Assembly: GCA_022782305.1 (NCBI GenBank)
Contig: JALFPC010000039.1
Location: 1-50,157 of the forward strand
From: Prevotella sp.
GTDB taxonomy: Bacteria; Bacteroidota; Bacteroidia; Bacteroidales; Bacteroidaceae
Reading direction: 5' to 3'
Length of the DNA stretch: 50,157 nt
In this document: positions 8,574 to 17,101 of the stretch, piece by piece
Layout: each line of letters starts with the position of its first letter
How positions within the stretch are numbered: position 1 is the first letter of the stretch
Made by a program: the position numbers and the translations under genes
Notes under the pieces: model-generated
Seen by the model: the letters and a program-made list of their open reading frames with translations, nothing else
What the model was told of the DNA's origin: nothing
Database searches by the model: none

Positions 8574-9665
8574 ATGGCAAACAATACAGAGAATGTCAAT
8601 CTCTGTGGTCTGAATCGTAAGGATTTCCAGACCACAGTAAATGGTAAAAAGACCGATTTATACATATTGCGTAACAGAAAAGGTTATGAAGTGGCAATCA
8701 CCAACTATGGTGGTGCTGTAGTGGCCATCATGGTGCCTGACAAAGATGGAAATGTGGCCAACGTTATACAGGGACACGACAATATTCAGGATGTAATCAA
8801 CAGTCCAGAACCATTCCTCTCAACCCTTATCGGACGCTATGGCAACAGAATAGCAAAAGGTCGTTTTATACTAAACAAAAAAGAGTATCAACTCGCCATC
8901 AACAATGGTCCCAATGCCCTGCATGGAGGTCCAACTGGATTCCACGCACGTGTTTGGGAGGCAAGACAAATGGGGCCACGCTCCTTGGCTCTCCATTATG
9001 TGTCGGCTTATGGAGAAGAGGGATTCTCAGGTGAGTTCAGAGTAACAGTTGAATATACTTTCACCGATGCCAACGAACTTGTAATCGAATATCTGGCATG
9101 CACAAACAAAAAGACAGTCATGAACCTCACACACCATGCTTTCTTTAGCCTCGCAGGCATTGCTGACCCCACTCCTACCATCGAAAAACAAATCTGCGAA
9201 ATCAATGCAGACTATTATATTCCTATCGATGAAACAAGCATCCCAACAGGAGAAATCAGATTTGTAAAAGATACCCCATTTGATTTCCGAACACCAAAGT
9301 CTTTTGGTCAGGATATAGATGCAGACAATGAGCAGATTAAGAATGGCTCCGGATATGACCACTGCTATGTGCTCAACAAGAATGAGGAAGGCGAACTGAG
9401 TTTTGCAGCCAAAGTAACTGATCCTACTACTGGACGCACACTTGAGGTGTTTACCACCGAGCCTGGTGTACAGTTGTATACCGATAACTTCGGATCTGGT
9501 TTCAAGGGATCTCATGGAGCCACATTCCCACGACGCTCAGCTATATGTCTCGAGTGTCAGCACTTCCCAGATACTCCAAACCATACATACTTCCCTTCTG
9601 TGGTTCTCGAACCAGGAGAGCAGTATAAGCAGAAAACAATCTACAAGTTTGGAATAACAGAATAA
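8574..9665 (+). CDS. galM: Aldose 1-epimerase (cytoplasmic mutarotase)
   Basis: A 363-residue GalM-fold protein without a signal peptide. Family motifs are present: NYGGAVVAIMVPDKDGN near the N-terminus, GRYGNRIAKGRF, the catalytic-histidine segments ALHGG and NLTHHAFFSL, and YDHCYVL and FTTEPGVQLYTDN toward the end, the last containing the catalytic glutamate. It interconverts alpha and beta anomers of galactose or related aldoses before phosphorylation. ATG 8574 (MANNTENVN) is preferred over the in-frame TTG at 8568. The gene heads a set with an MFS sugar permease and galactokinase, so galactose is the likely substrate. A second mutarotase at 12611 is a lipoprotein and belongs to the arabinose set. 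Confidence 0.93.
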   Translation: MANNTENVNLCGLNRKDFQTTVNGKKTDLYILRNRKGYEVAITNYGGAVVAIMVPDKDGNVANVIQGHDNIQDVINSPEPFLSTLIGRYGNRIAKGRFILNKKEYQLAINNGPNALHGGPTGFHARVWEARQMGPRSLALHYVSAYGEEGFSGEFRVTVEYTFTDANELVIEYLACTNKKTVMNLTHHAFFSLAGIADPTPTIEKQICEINADYYIPIDETSIPTGEIRFVKDTPFDFRTPKSFGQDIDADNEQIKNGSGYDHCYVLNKNEEGELSFAAKVTDPTTGRTLEVFTTEPGVQLYTDNFGSGFKGSHGATFPRRSAICLECQHFPDTPNHTYFPSVVLEPGEQYKQKTIYKFGITE

Positions 9666-9684
9666 CATCAACAAAAAGCATACC

Positions 9685-9724
9685 AATCCATGTCTGATTT
9701 CTATCATAGTTTCAGACATGGATT
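9685..9724 (+). terminator. Strong hairpin between galM and the permease
   Basis: AATCCATGTCTGA and TCAGACATGGATT pair perfectly over 13 bp with a 14-base loop, 19 bases after the galM stop. Only a short T run follows. It may uncouple galM expression from the downstream permease-galK pair. Confidence 0.6.
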
Positions 9725-9796
9725 TGGCACGTATTAAACACATCTATTAGTAAGATTTTCAACAACTTATCAATAACCGTTCAATAATTATCTACA

Positions 9797-11041
9797 ATGA
9801 CTCAAAAACAAACACCGAACTATACGTTCGCTCTGATCATCGTGTTCATTGTTTGCTTCCTTATCGGATTTGTGACCACAATGAACAATTCAATGATCCC
9901 ATTCTGTTCAAAGGCTTTCAACCTCAGCGCACAAGAGGGACAGTATGTAAACACTGCTTTTTATGGCGCTTATCTTCTGGCCATTCCATTCTCGCTCCTG
10001 ATGAGCAAGATTGGATATAAGGGAACACTGGTTCTGGGCCTTGGAGTAGTAGGAGTAGGATTTGTTATCAACTCACTCGGCATCAATGCTGCCATTACTT
10101 CTGGAGCCAATGTTTATGCTGTATTCCTGGGCACCATGTGTCTTGTGGCTATGGGTGTGGTAATGCTACAGAATGTGGCCAATCCTTATGTAATGGTGTT
10201 GGGCTCTCCTGAAAAGGGTGCATTCCGCATGACCCTCTCTCAGGCACTCAACTCTGTGGCCACCACTGTTGCCCCTATCTTCATCACACAGATCATCATA
10301 GCAGGAAAAACTCCTGCCCCAGAATATGTGCCTGGCCCATACCTCGGTCTCGGCATCTTCACCATTGTGGTGTGCGTAATTCTCGTATTGCTCAAATTGC
10401 CGAAGATTGACGAAGGTAAGCAGGCTGAAGACGCAGGTGTACACCGCGAGTATAAGAGCAGCGTGTTCAAATACCCACATGTATGGTTGGGTGCACTCGG
10501 CATCTTCGCATATATGGGTGTTGAGATTGGTGTTCCATCAATGCTCAAGTATCGTTTTGAACTTCTTCCCGAGTATAGCGGCGTTGACGTATCTGACGTA
10601 GTAACCAACTATCTGGCCTTCTATTGGGGTGGCATGATGGTAGGCCGTTTCGTTGGCGCTGGCATCCTCACCAAGTTTGACCCACGCAAATTGCTCACTG
10701 CCTGCCTTAGCCTCGGTGCATTCTGCATTTTGGTATCATTGCTGCTTTCATCAAGCATGGCCGGCATCTGGTGCATGCTCGCAGCAGGTCTTTTCCACTC
10801 TGTAATGTGGCCACTCATCTTCAACCTCGGTCTTCAGGAACTCGGTCCTCATACCAAGGCTGCTTCGGGTGTTATCAATACAGGTGTTATCGGCGCAGCA
10901 ATCTTGATGCCGCTCATGGGTGCCATCGTGGATATGACAGGTGTCATCATCGCCATGTGCTTCCTCTTTGTATTCTATGCTTACATCATCTGGTTCTGCA
11001 ACTGGGGTAGCAAAATTGGCCTCGAGTGCAACAATAAATAA
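9797..11041 (+). CDS. MFS sugar:proton symporter (FucP/GluP family)
   Basis: A 414-residue protein with about 12 hydrophobic segments starting at residue 10. The N-terminal sequence FLIGFVTTMNNSMIP, the loop MSKIGYKGTLVLGL after helix 2 and QNVANPYVMVLG are characteristic of the FHS subfamily, which contains L-fucose (FucP), glucose/galactose (GluP) and related proton-coupled permeases. It sits in the inner membrane between galM and galK, so galactose import is the most economical reading; glucose or arabinose cannot be excluded from sequence alone. The 130-base spacer to galM contains a strong hairpin, and 104 bases separate it from galK. Confidence 0.88.
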   Translation: MTQKQTPNYTFALIIVFIVCFLIGFVTTMNNSMIPFCSKAFNLSAQEGQYVNTAFYGAYLLAIPFSLLMSKIGYKGTLVLGLGVVGVGFVINSLGINAAITSGANVYAVFLGTMCLVAMGVVMLQNVANPYVMVLGSPEKGAFRMTLSQALNSVATTVAPIFITQIIIAGKTPAPEYVPGPYLGLGIFTIVVCVILVLLKLPKIDEGKQAEDAGVHREYKSSVFKYPHVWLGALGIFAYMGVEIGVPSMLKYRFELLPEYSGVDVSDVVTNYLAFYWGGMMVGRFVGAGILTKFDPRKLLTACLSLGAFCILVSLLLSSSMAGIWCMLAAGLFHSVMWPLIFNLGLQELGPHTKAASGVINTGVIGAAILMPLMGAIVDMTGVIIAMCFLFVFYAYIIWFCNWGSKIGLECNNK

Positions 11042-11145
11042 GTAATGAAAACTGCATAACACAAGGCTAAATCGAAAACGAGATTTTTTATTAGAAAGAA
11101 AACAACTAACCCAATAATGTTCAACTATTAAAACATTTAACTAAT

Positions 11146-12306
11146 ATGGATATAGAACACGTAAGAAGTCGCTTCATTAAACATTTCGATGGCAAAACAG
11201 GTAACATCTATGCATCTCCTGGACGTATCAATTTGATTGGAGAGCATACCGACTATAACGGAGGATTCGTATTCCCTGGTGCCGTAGACAAGGGTATCAT
11301 GTGTGAAATCCGTCCTAACGGAACAAACACTATCATGTGTTACTCTATTGACCTTAAGGACAGAGTGGAGTTTAAGGTTGACGATCCTGAAGGTCCACGC
11401 ACAAGTTGGGCTCGTTATATATACGGTATTGTACAGGAAATGAGAAAGTTGGGCGTAGACGTTAAAGGTTTCAACACTGCATTCTCTGGTGATGTTCCTC
11501 TTGGTGCCGGCATGTCTTCATCTGCAGCCCTTGAGAGTTGTTATGCCTATGCACTCAATGACTTGTTTGGCGACAACAAGGTGAGCAAGTGGGATATGGT
11601 ATTGGCTGGTCAGGCCACAGAGCACAACTACTGCGGCGTAAACTGCGGTATCATGGACCAGTTTGCAAGTGTGTTTGGCAAGGAAGGATGCCTGATGCGT
11701 CTCGACTGTCGCAGCAGAGAGTTTGAATATTTCCCATTCAAGCCAGAGGGATATAAACTCGTATTGCTCGACTCTGTAGTTAAGCATGAACTGGCAGGCT
11801 CTCCATATAATGACCGCCGCAACAGTTGTGAAAACGTGGTTAAGCATATTGCCGCTAAGCATCCTGAAGGCAAGTTCGAGACTCTCAGAGACTGCACATG
11901 GGAGCAGCTTGAAGAAGTGAAAGAAGAAGTGGGTGCTGAAGACTACAGCAGAGCCAAGTTTGTACTGGGCGAGAAAGACCGTGTATTAGCTGTTTGCGAT
12001 GCTCTCAATGCTGGCGATTATGAGACTGTAGGCAAGAAGATGTATGAAACCCACGAAGGTTTGTCAAAGGATTACGAGGTGTCATGCGAGGAACTTGACT
12101 ATCTCAATGAACTTGCCAAAGAAAACGGCGTAACAGGTAGTCGTATCATGGGTGGCGGATTTGGTGGTTGCACAATCAACCTCGTCAAAGAAGAACTCTA
12201 TGACAAATTCATCGAAAACGCTAAGATCAAGTTCGCTGAGAAATACGGCCATCAGCCAAAGGTTTATGACGTAGTGATCAGCGACGGTTCACGCAAGATT
12301 TGCTAA
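11146..12306 (+). CDS. galK: Galactokinase
   Basis: A 386-residue GHMP-family kinase. The galactose-binding signature GRINLIGEHTDYNGGFVFP is at about residues 26-44, the GHMP ATP loop PLGAGMSSSAALE at about 119-131, and the C-terminal GGGFGGCTINL near residue 345. The aspartate in GIMDQFASVFGK provides the catalytic base. It phosphorylates alpha-D-galactose at C1 in the cytoplasm, the first committed step of the Leloir pathway. galT and galE are not in the window. Length agrees with the family. A terminator at 12334-12372 separates it from the arabinose operon. Confidence 0.96.
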   Translation: MDIEHVRSRFIKHFDGKTGNIYASPGRINLIGEHTDYNGGFVFPGAVDKGIMCEIRPNGTNTIMCYSIDLKDRVEFKVDDPEGPRTSWARYIYGIVQEMRKLGVDVKGFNTAFSGDVPLGAGMSSSAALESCYAYALNDLFGDNKVSKWDMVLAGQATEHNYCGVNCGIMDQFASVFGKEGCLMRLDCRSREFEYFPFKPEGYKLVLLDSVVKHELAGSPYNDRRNSCENVVKHIAAKHPEGKFETLRDCTWEQLEEVKEEVGAEDYSRAKFVLGEKDRVLAVCDALNAGDYETVGKKMYETHEGLSKDYEVSCEELDYLNELAKENGVTGSRIMGGGFGGCTINLVKEELYDKFIENAKIKFAEKYGHQPKVYDVVISDGSRKIC

Positions 12307-12333
12307 TACTTTTCATAACCTTTCAATACTTGC

Positions 12334-12372
12334 TTAAGGGGGTGATTGCAATATGCATTCATCCCCTTTTTA
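12334..12372 (+). terminator. Terminator after galK
   Basis: AAGGGGGTGA pairs with TCATCCCCTT around a loop of about 13 bases and is followed by TTTTT. It begins 28 bases after the galK stop: a textbook factor-independent terminator closing the galactose transcript. The rest of the 304-base spacer holds the araR-type dyad and a promoter. Confidence 0.8.
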
Positions 12373-12473
12373 AATCCATCAGGAACTAAACATAAACTAA
12401 ACATAACATTTATAGATGCTTGTTCTTATACCACCAATTTGCAAACTCACAATTATCAAATCAGAATAGAATA

Positions 12474-12510
12474 AGTGTTATTTTTACCTTTAAGGTGTAA
12501 TAACAACACT
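12474..12510. promoter_or_regulatory. Candidate AraR operator upstream of the arabinose operon
   Basis: An imperfect dyad: AGTGTTATT, ttt, ACCTT-T-AAGGT, gt, AATAAC-a-ACACT. The inner arms (ACCTT/AAGGT) are perfect, and the outer arms match with small offsets. It lies 28 bases before the predicted -33 box. The araR gene is three genes downstream, so autoregulated operator is the natural reading. I found no second copy in front of araD, araA or the transketolase gene. Whether it matches the published AraR consensus I cannot check here. Confidence 0.4.
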
Positions 12511-12537
12511 AAACACAAAAATTATAGGGTAAAAGTA

Positions 12538-12567
12538 TTGCCAAATCAAATAATAATATTAACTTTA
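12538..12567 (+). promoter_or_regulatory. Promoter of the arabinose operon
   Basis: TTG (12538-12540), 19 bases, TAACTTTA (12560-12567). Only the last base departs from TAnnTTTG. The -7 box ends 43 bases before the start of the lipoprotein mutarotase. Confidence 0.6.
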
Positions 12568-12610
12568 CAACCAAAACAATAACAATCTTATAACTATAAC
12601 ATTTTTTGTA

Positions 12611-13789
12611 ATGAAAAACCTGAAATTATCTTTATTCGGTTTGGGTTTGGCTGCTATAACAATAGCGTCATGCTCATCAGGCACTCAAACAACAACTACT
12701 GTTTCCGGACTTAACCCCGAACGTTTCGATTCTGTAGTAAATGGTAAAGCCACAGCCCTCTACACTCTAAAAAACAATAATGGAATGGAGGTATGCATAA
12801 CCAATTTCGGTGGCCGTGTGGTATCAATCATCGTGCCAGACAAGGCTGGCAACCCAACTGATGTAGTGCTGGGATATGACAATCTGGCACAGTATACCGA
12901 TAGTGTCAACTCACCCAGTGACTATGGATCTACCGTGGGACGTTATGCCAACCGCATAAACCAGGGCAAAATAACGATAGAAGGTGTGGAATATCAGTTG
13001 CCAAAAAATAATTTCGGACATTGCCTGCATGGCGGTTTCAGTGGATGGATGTATCAGGTGTATGATGCCGTACAGCCCAATGATTCAACATTAGAGATGA
13101 CCATAGTATCACCAGACGGCGATAATGGATTCCCAGGCACAGTGACCGCAAAGGCCACCTATACCGTACTCTCAAATAATACTCTGGATATCGTATTTGA
13201 AGCCACCACTGACAAGGAAACAGTAGTGAACATGACTAACCACTGCTATTTTAACCTCAATGGCGACCCATCAAAGGTTGGTACAGACATGACTCTCTAT
13301 ATCAATGCCGACAATTACACACCTGCTGACGCCACTTATATGACCACAGGTGAGATTGCCAGCGTAGAAGGCACGCCCATGGACTTCAGAAATCCACATG
13401 TGATTGCTAATACCATCTGCGACACCACATTCCAGCAAATCAAAAATGCTACAGGTTATGACCATAACTGGTGCCTCAACACATATAAGGATGGCAAGGG
13501 CGACGACAAGACCGTATGCGCATCACTCTGGTCTGCAAAAACTGGTATCCTACTCGAAATGTTTACCAATGAGCCTGGCGTGCAGGTATACACAGGCAAT
13601 TTTCAGGGCACTGGCGTGACATGCAAGAACGGCATCAAGTATCCAAAGCATGTATCTGTATGTTTGGAGAGCCAGAAATATCCGGACACACCAAACAAGA
13701 AGGATTGGCCAACCGCCAACCTCAAGCCAGGCGAAAAATACTATAGCCATGTGGCATACAAGTTCTCAATCAAGGAATCAGAAAAATAA
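12611..13789 (+). CDS. galM: Lipoprotein aldose 1-epimerase (mutarotase)
   Basis: A 392-residue GalM-family enzyme with a lipoprotein signal: MKNLKLSLFG, a hydrophobic stretch, then the lipobox TIASC with Cys 20 followed by SSG. The mature enzyme carries the same motif order as the protein at 8574 (NFGGRVVSIIVPDKAGN, GRYANRINQG, LHGG, NMTNHCYFNL, TNEPGVQVYTGNF). A lipid anchor places it at a membrane facing the periplasm, where it would equilibrate anomers of released arabinose before uptake. It heads the arabinose operon, followed 41 bases later by the sodium/sugar symporter. The orthologue in B. thetaiotaomicron belongs to the AraR regulon by my recollection of that locus. Confidence 0.92.
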   Translation: MKNLKLSLFGLGLAAITIASCSSGTQTTTTVSGLNPERFDSVVNGKATALYTLKNNNGMEVCITNFGGRVVSIIVPDKAGNPTDVVLGYDNLAQYTDSVNSPSDYGSTVGRYANRINQGKITIEGVEYQLPKNNFGHCLHGGFSGWMYQVYDAVQPNDSTLEMTIVSPDGDNGFPGTVTAKATYTVLSNNTLDIVFEATTDKETVVNMTNHCYFNLNGDPSKVGTDMTLYINADNYTPADATYMTTGEIASVEGTPMDFRNPHVIANTICDTTFQQIKNATGYDHNWCLNTYKDGKGDDKTVCASLWSAKTGILLEMFTNEPGVQVYTGNFQGTGVTCKNGIKYPKHVSVCLESQKYPDTPNKKDWPTANLKPGEKYYSHVAYKFSIKESEK

Positions 13790-13830
13790 CTAATAACTAA
13801 CTTTTAAACAATAAATTCTAACAAACTATT

Positions 13831-15522
13831 ATGGCTTTTTTGGATTGGATTGTGATAGGTGTCTTTTGCTGTGCACTTATCGGTATCGTATTATGGGTTG
13901 TTAGTCAGAAGAACAACAACTCAGCAGACTATTTTCTTGGAGGCAAGGATGCTACATGGATAGCAATCGGAGCTTCTATCTTCGCTTCAAACATCGGCTC
14001 TGAGCACCTCATCGGTCTTGCCGGAGCTGGTGCATCATCAGGCATGGCCATGGCACATTGGGAGATTCAGGGGTGGATGATCCTTATCCTGGGTTGGGTG
14101 TTTGTGCCATTCTACACCCGGTCGATGGTCTACACCATGCCAGAGTTTCTCGAGAAGAGATATAATAAGGAGAGCCGCACCATCCTATCGGTAATATCGC
14201 TCATTAGTTATGTGCTTACCAAGGTGGCCGTAACAGTGTATGCGGGTGGTCTTGTGTTCCAGCAGGTATTCGGAATCAAGGAACTGTGGGGCATAGATTT
14301 CTTCTGGATTGCCGCCATAGGCCTAGTTGTCATCACCGCTCTCTATACAATCTTCGGCGGTATGAAGAGTGTGCTCTATACATCAGTACTCCAGACACCT
14401 ATCCTTCTGCTTGGCTCTCTAATCATCCTGGTGCTTGGTCTAAAGGAGCTCGGTGGTTGGGATGAAATGATGAGCATCTGCGGAGCAGTGACCGTGAATG
14501 ACTATAGCAACACCATGACCGAGCTAATCCGCAACAATAACGATCCTAATTTCCCATGGCTCGGAGCATTGGTTGGTTCAGCAATCATCGGTTTCTGGTA
14601 TTGGTGTACAGACCAGTTCATCGTGCAGCGTGTTTTGTCGGGCAAGGATGAGAAGGAAGCCCGCCGCGGTACTATCTTCGGTGCCTATCTCAAGTTGCTT
14701 CCTGTATTCCTCTTCCTCATCCCTGGAATGATCGCCTTTGCTTTGCATCAGAAATATGTGGGTGTAGGTGCCGAAGGATTCCTACCATTGCTCAATGGCA
14801 ATCCAAATGCTGATGCCGCCTTCCCTACCCTTGTGGCTAAATTGCTGCCCGCCGGTGTCAAGGGTCTGGTGGTATGCGGTATCCTGGCAGCCCTGATGAG
14901 TTCTCTTGCATCATTGTTTAACTCATCAGCCATGCTCTTCACTATCGACTTCTACAAGCGTTTCAAGCCTGAGACACCAGAGAAGACACTCGTGGTGATT
15001 GGTCAGATAGCTACTGTGGTGATCGTTATCCTCGGAATCCTATGGATACCTATCATGCGTAGTGTTGGCGACGTGCTCTATACTTATCTGCAGGATGTAC
15101 AGTCTGTACTGGCTCCTGGCATCGCCGCTGCCTTCCTTCTCGGTATCACCTGGAAGCGCACCTCTGCCAAGGGTGGAATGTGGGGACTGATTGCCGGCAT
15201 GGTGATAGGTCTAACACGTCTGGGAGCCAAAGTATACTACAGCAATGTGGAAGGTGCTGCCGACAGCATGTTCAAATACCTCTTCTATGATCTCAACTGG
15301 CTGTTCTTCTGCGGATGGATGTTCCTCTTCTGCATCGTAGTGGTGATAATTGTCAGCATGTTCACCGAAGCGCCATCTGAAGATAAGATCAAGGGTCTGG
15401 TGTTTGGAACTTCCACACCAGAGCAGATAGCAGCCACACGTGCCAGTTGGAACAAATGGGATGTTATCCATTCCGTTATCATCCTTGGCATCACCGTTGC
15501 ATTCTATGTTTATTTCTGGTAA
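13831..15522 (+). CDS. araP: Sodium/sugar symporter, SSS family (arabinose)
   Basis: A 563-residue sodium:solute symporter (SLC5 type) with about 14 membrane segments from residue 5 to the C-terminus. Diagnostic stretches are SADYFLGGKDATWIAIGASI, the sodium-site region ASNIGSEHLIGLAGAGASSG, and FWYWCTDQFIVQRVL in the middle. SSS transporters with this signature import monosaccharides with sodium. It lies between the lipoprotein mutarotase and araR, ahead of araDAB, so L-arabinose is the likely substrate. It is 12 bases from araR. Length and motifs are intact. Confidence 0.9.
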   Translation: MAFLDWIVIGVFCCALIGIVLWVVSQKNNNSADYFLGGKDATWIAIGASIFASNIGSEHLIGLAGAGASSGMAMAHWEIQGWMILILGWVFVPFYTRSMVYTMPEFLEKRYNKESRTILSVISLISYVLTKVAVTVYAGGLVFQQVFGIKELWGIDFFWIAAIGLVVITALYTIFGGMKSVLYTSVLQTPILLLGSLIILVLGLKELGGWDEMMSICGAVTVNDYSNTMTELIRNNNDPNFPWLGALVGSAIIGFWYWCTDQFIVQRVLSGKDEKEARRGTIFGAYLKLLPVFLFLIPGMIAFALHQKYVGVGAEGFLPLLNGNPNADAAFPTLVAKLLPAGVKGLVVCGILAALMSSLASLFNSSAMLFTIDFYKRFKPETPEKTLVVIGQIATVVIVILGILWIPIMRSVGDVLYTYLQDVQSVLAPGIAAAFLLGITWKRTSAKGGMWGLIAGMVIGLTRLGAKVYYSNVEGAADSMFKYLFYDLNWLFFCGWMFLFCIVVVIIVSMFTEAPSEDKIKGLVFGTSTPEQIAATRASWNKWDVIHSVIILGITVAFYVYFW

Positions 15523-15534
15523 ACAATATTGATA

Positions 15535-16215
15535 ATGACAACATACTATAATGACCAAGTCAAAGTACTGGTATCTGTAGATTGTATAATATTCGGTTTC
15601 AGCGAGGGCAGTCTGCGTGTGCTCATAGGCAAACGTCAGATGGACCCTGGCCGAGGCCAGTGGTCACTCTATGGAGGTTTTGTCAAGATGGAAGAAAACC
15701 TTGACGAAGCTGCAAACCGTGTGCTATTGGAACTCACGGGACTAAACAACCTGTATATGCGTCAGGTGGGAGCCTTCGGCCAGGTGGACAGAGATCCAGG
15801 AGAGCGTGTCATTTCAGTTGTATACTACGCCCTAATCAACACCTCTGACTACGACATTCAACTGCAGAGGGAACACGGAGTGGAATGGATAGACATCAAC
15901 AACCTGCCACCTATGTATTCTGACCACCGACAGATGATAATCAAGGCAAGGGAGATGATGAAAAACCAAATAGCACGCGAACCAATTGGTTTCAACCTCC
16001 TATCAGACCTCTTCACGCTCACTCAGTTGCAGAAACTCTACGAGGCCGTGAATGGCGAAGAGATGGACAAAAGAAATTTCCGCAAGAGAATAAAGGAGAT
16101 GACATATATCGAAAAGACTGAACTCATCGACAAGACTACATCAAAACGCGGAGCATATCTCTACAGGTTCAATAAACGATCTTTCAAAGACCAGGAACGC
16201 AGTTTTAAACTATGA
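15535..16215 (+). CDS. araR: NUDIX-type arabinose repressor AraR
   Basis: A 226-residue two-domain protein: a NUDIX fold at about 8-140 and a winged-helix DNA-binding domain at about 150-225 (ending GAYLYRFNKRSF). The NUDIX box is degenerate: after GGFVKMEENLDEA the expected REUxEExGU reads RVLLELTGL, so two acidic metal-binding positions are lost. Loss of hydrolase residues plus a C-terminal wHTH is the pattern of NrtR/AraR regulators. In Bacteroidota AraR senses L-arabinose and represses arabinose genes. ATG 15535 is preferred over TTG 15529. It is 12 bases after the symporter gene and is followed by a long hairpin. A dyad at 12474-12510 is a candidate operator. Confidence 0.88.
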   Translation: MTTYYNDQVKVLVSVDCIIFGFSEGSLRVLIGKRQMDPGRGQWSLYGGFVKMEENLDEAANRVLLELTGLNNLYMRQVGAFGQVDRDPGERVISVVYYALINTSDYDIQLQREHGVEWIDINNLPPMYSDHRQMIIKAREMMKNQIAREPIGFNLLSDLFTLTQLQKLYEAVNGEEMDKRNFRKRIKEMTYIEKTELIDKTTSKRGAYLYRFNKRSFKDQERSFKL

Positions 16216-16220
16216 TTAAG

Positions 16221-16264
16221 GCAGGTCACTGCATGTGTATTACAATACACGGATGCTGGCCTGC
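16221..16264 (+). promoter_or_regulatory. Intergenic hairpin between araR and araD
   Basis: GCAGGTCA pairs with TGGCCTGC (one G/U), GCAT with ATGC and GTGTATT with AATACAC: about 19 pairs with a 2-base bulge on each side and a tight loop. It starts 6 bases after the araR stop and has no T run, so it looks more like an mRNA stability or processing element than a terminator. It could set different levels of repressor and enzyme messages. Confidence 0.5.
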
Positions 16265-16315
16265 AACCCAAAACAACAACAACTATTCAATCAACAGAAT
16301 AAAAATTTAAAAGAT

Positions 16316-17017
16316 ATGTTGGAACAACTGAAAGAAAAAGTATTCAAGGCCAATCTTGATCTTGTAAAGCACAATCTTGTGCTGTTTACTTGGGGAAACG
16401 TATCTGCCATCGACAGAGAGAGCGGACTCGTAGTAATCAAGCCTTCTGGCGTAAGCTACGACGAGATGAAAGCCAGCGACATGGTGGTGGTAGACCTTTC
16501 CACAGGCAAAGTGGTGGAGGGCGACCTTAACCCTTCATCCGACACACCTACCCATTTGGTGCTCTATCGTGAGTTTCCAAATATTGGCGGAGTGGTGCAC
16601 ACCCATTCTACTTACGCCACAGCATGGGCTCAGGCTGGCAAGGATATACCCAATATCGGAACTACACATGCCGACTATTTCCACGATGCTATTCCATGCA
16701 CCGACGATATGACCGAGGCAGAAGTTAAGGGTGACTATGAGTTAGAAACAGGTAATGTGATTGTCAAGCGCATCAAGGCAGGCAACATAAATCCTTCACA
16801 CACACCTGGCGTGCTGGTCAAGAATCATGGTCCATTCTCGTGGGGTACAGATGCCGACAATGCCGTATACAATGCTGTGGTGATGGAGCAGGTGGCCAAG
16901 ATGGCCTTCGTATCATATAGCGTCAACCCAGCAACAACCATGAACGAACTGCTCATAGAAAAGCATTTTAGCCGCAAGCATGGCCCCAACGCATATTATG
17001 GACAGAAAAAGAAATAA
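16316..17017 (+). CDS. araD: L-ribulose-5-phosphate 4-epimerase
   Basis: A 233-residue class II aldolase-fold enzyme. The phosphate-binding segment [21 protein letters not shown] is at about residues 20-40 and the zinc-ligand motif [13 protein letters not shown] near 95-107, with a third histidine further on (KNHGPFSWG). The match to the AraD/SgbE/UlaF group is close, and the E. coli protein has 231 residues. It converts L-ribulose 5-phosphate to D-xylulose 5-phosphate, the last step specific to arabinose. An earlier in-frame ATG (16235) would start inside the intergenic hairpin and add 27 unlikely residues, so ATG 16316 (MLEQLKEKV) is chosen. araA follows after 84 bases. Confidence 0.95.
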   Translation: MLEQLKEKVFKANLDLVKHNLVLFTWGNVSAIDRESGLVVIKPSGVSYDEMKASDMVVVDLSTGKVVEGDLNPSSDTPTHLVLYREFPNIGGVVHTHSTYATAWAQAGKDIPNIGTTHADYFHDAIPCTDDMTEAEVKGDYELETGNVIVKRIKAGNINPSHTPGVLVKNHGPFSWGTDADNAVYNAVVMEQVAKMAFVSYSVNPATTMNELLIEKHFSRKHGPNAYYGQKKK

Positions 17018-17101
17018 GGCAAAACAAAAAAATGGATAATTCCCTTTTTTACAATTCTAACTATCAACCTAATTAATAAAACATTTAAAACATTTGCAAC
17101 T

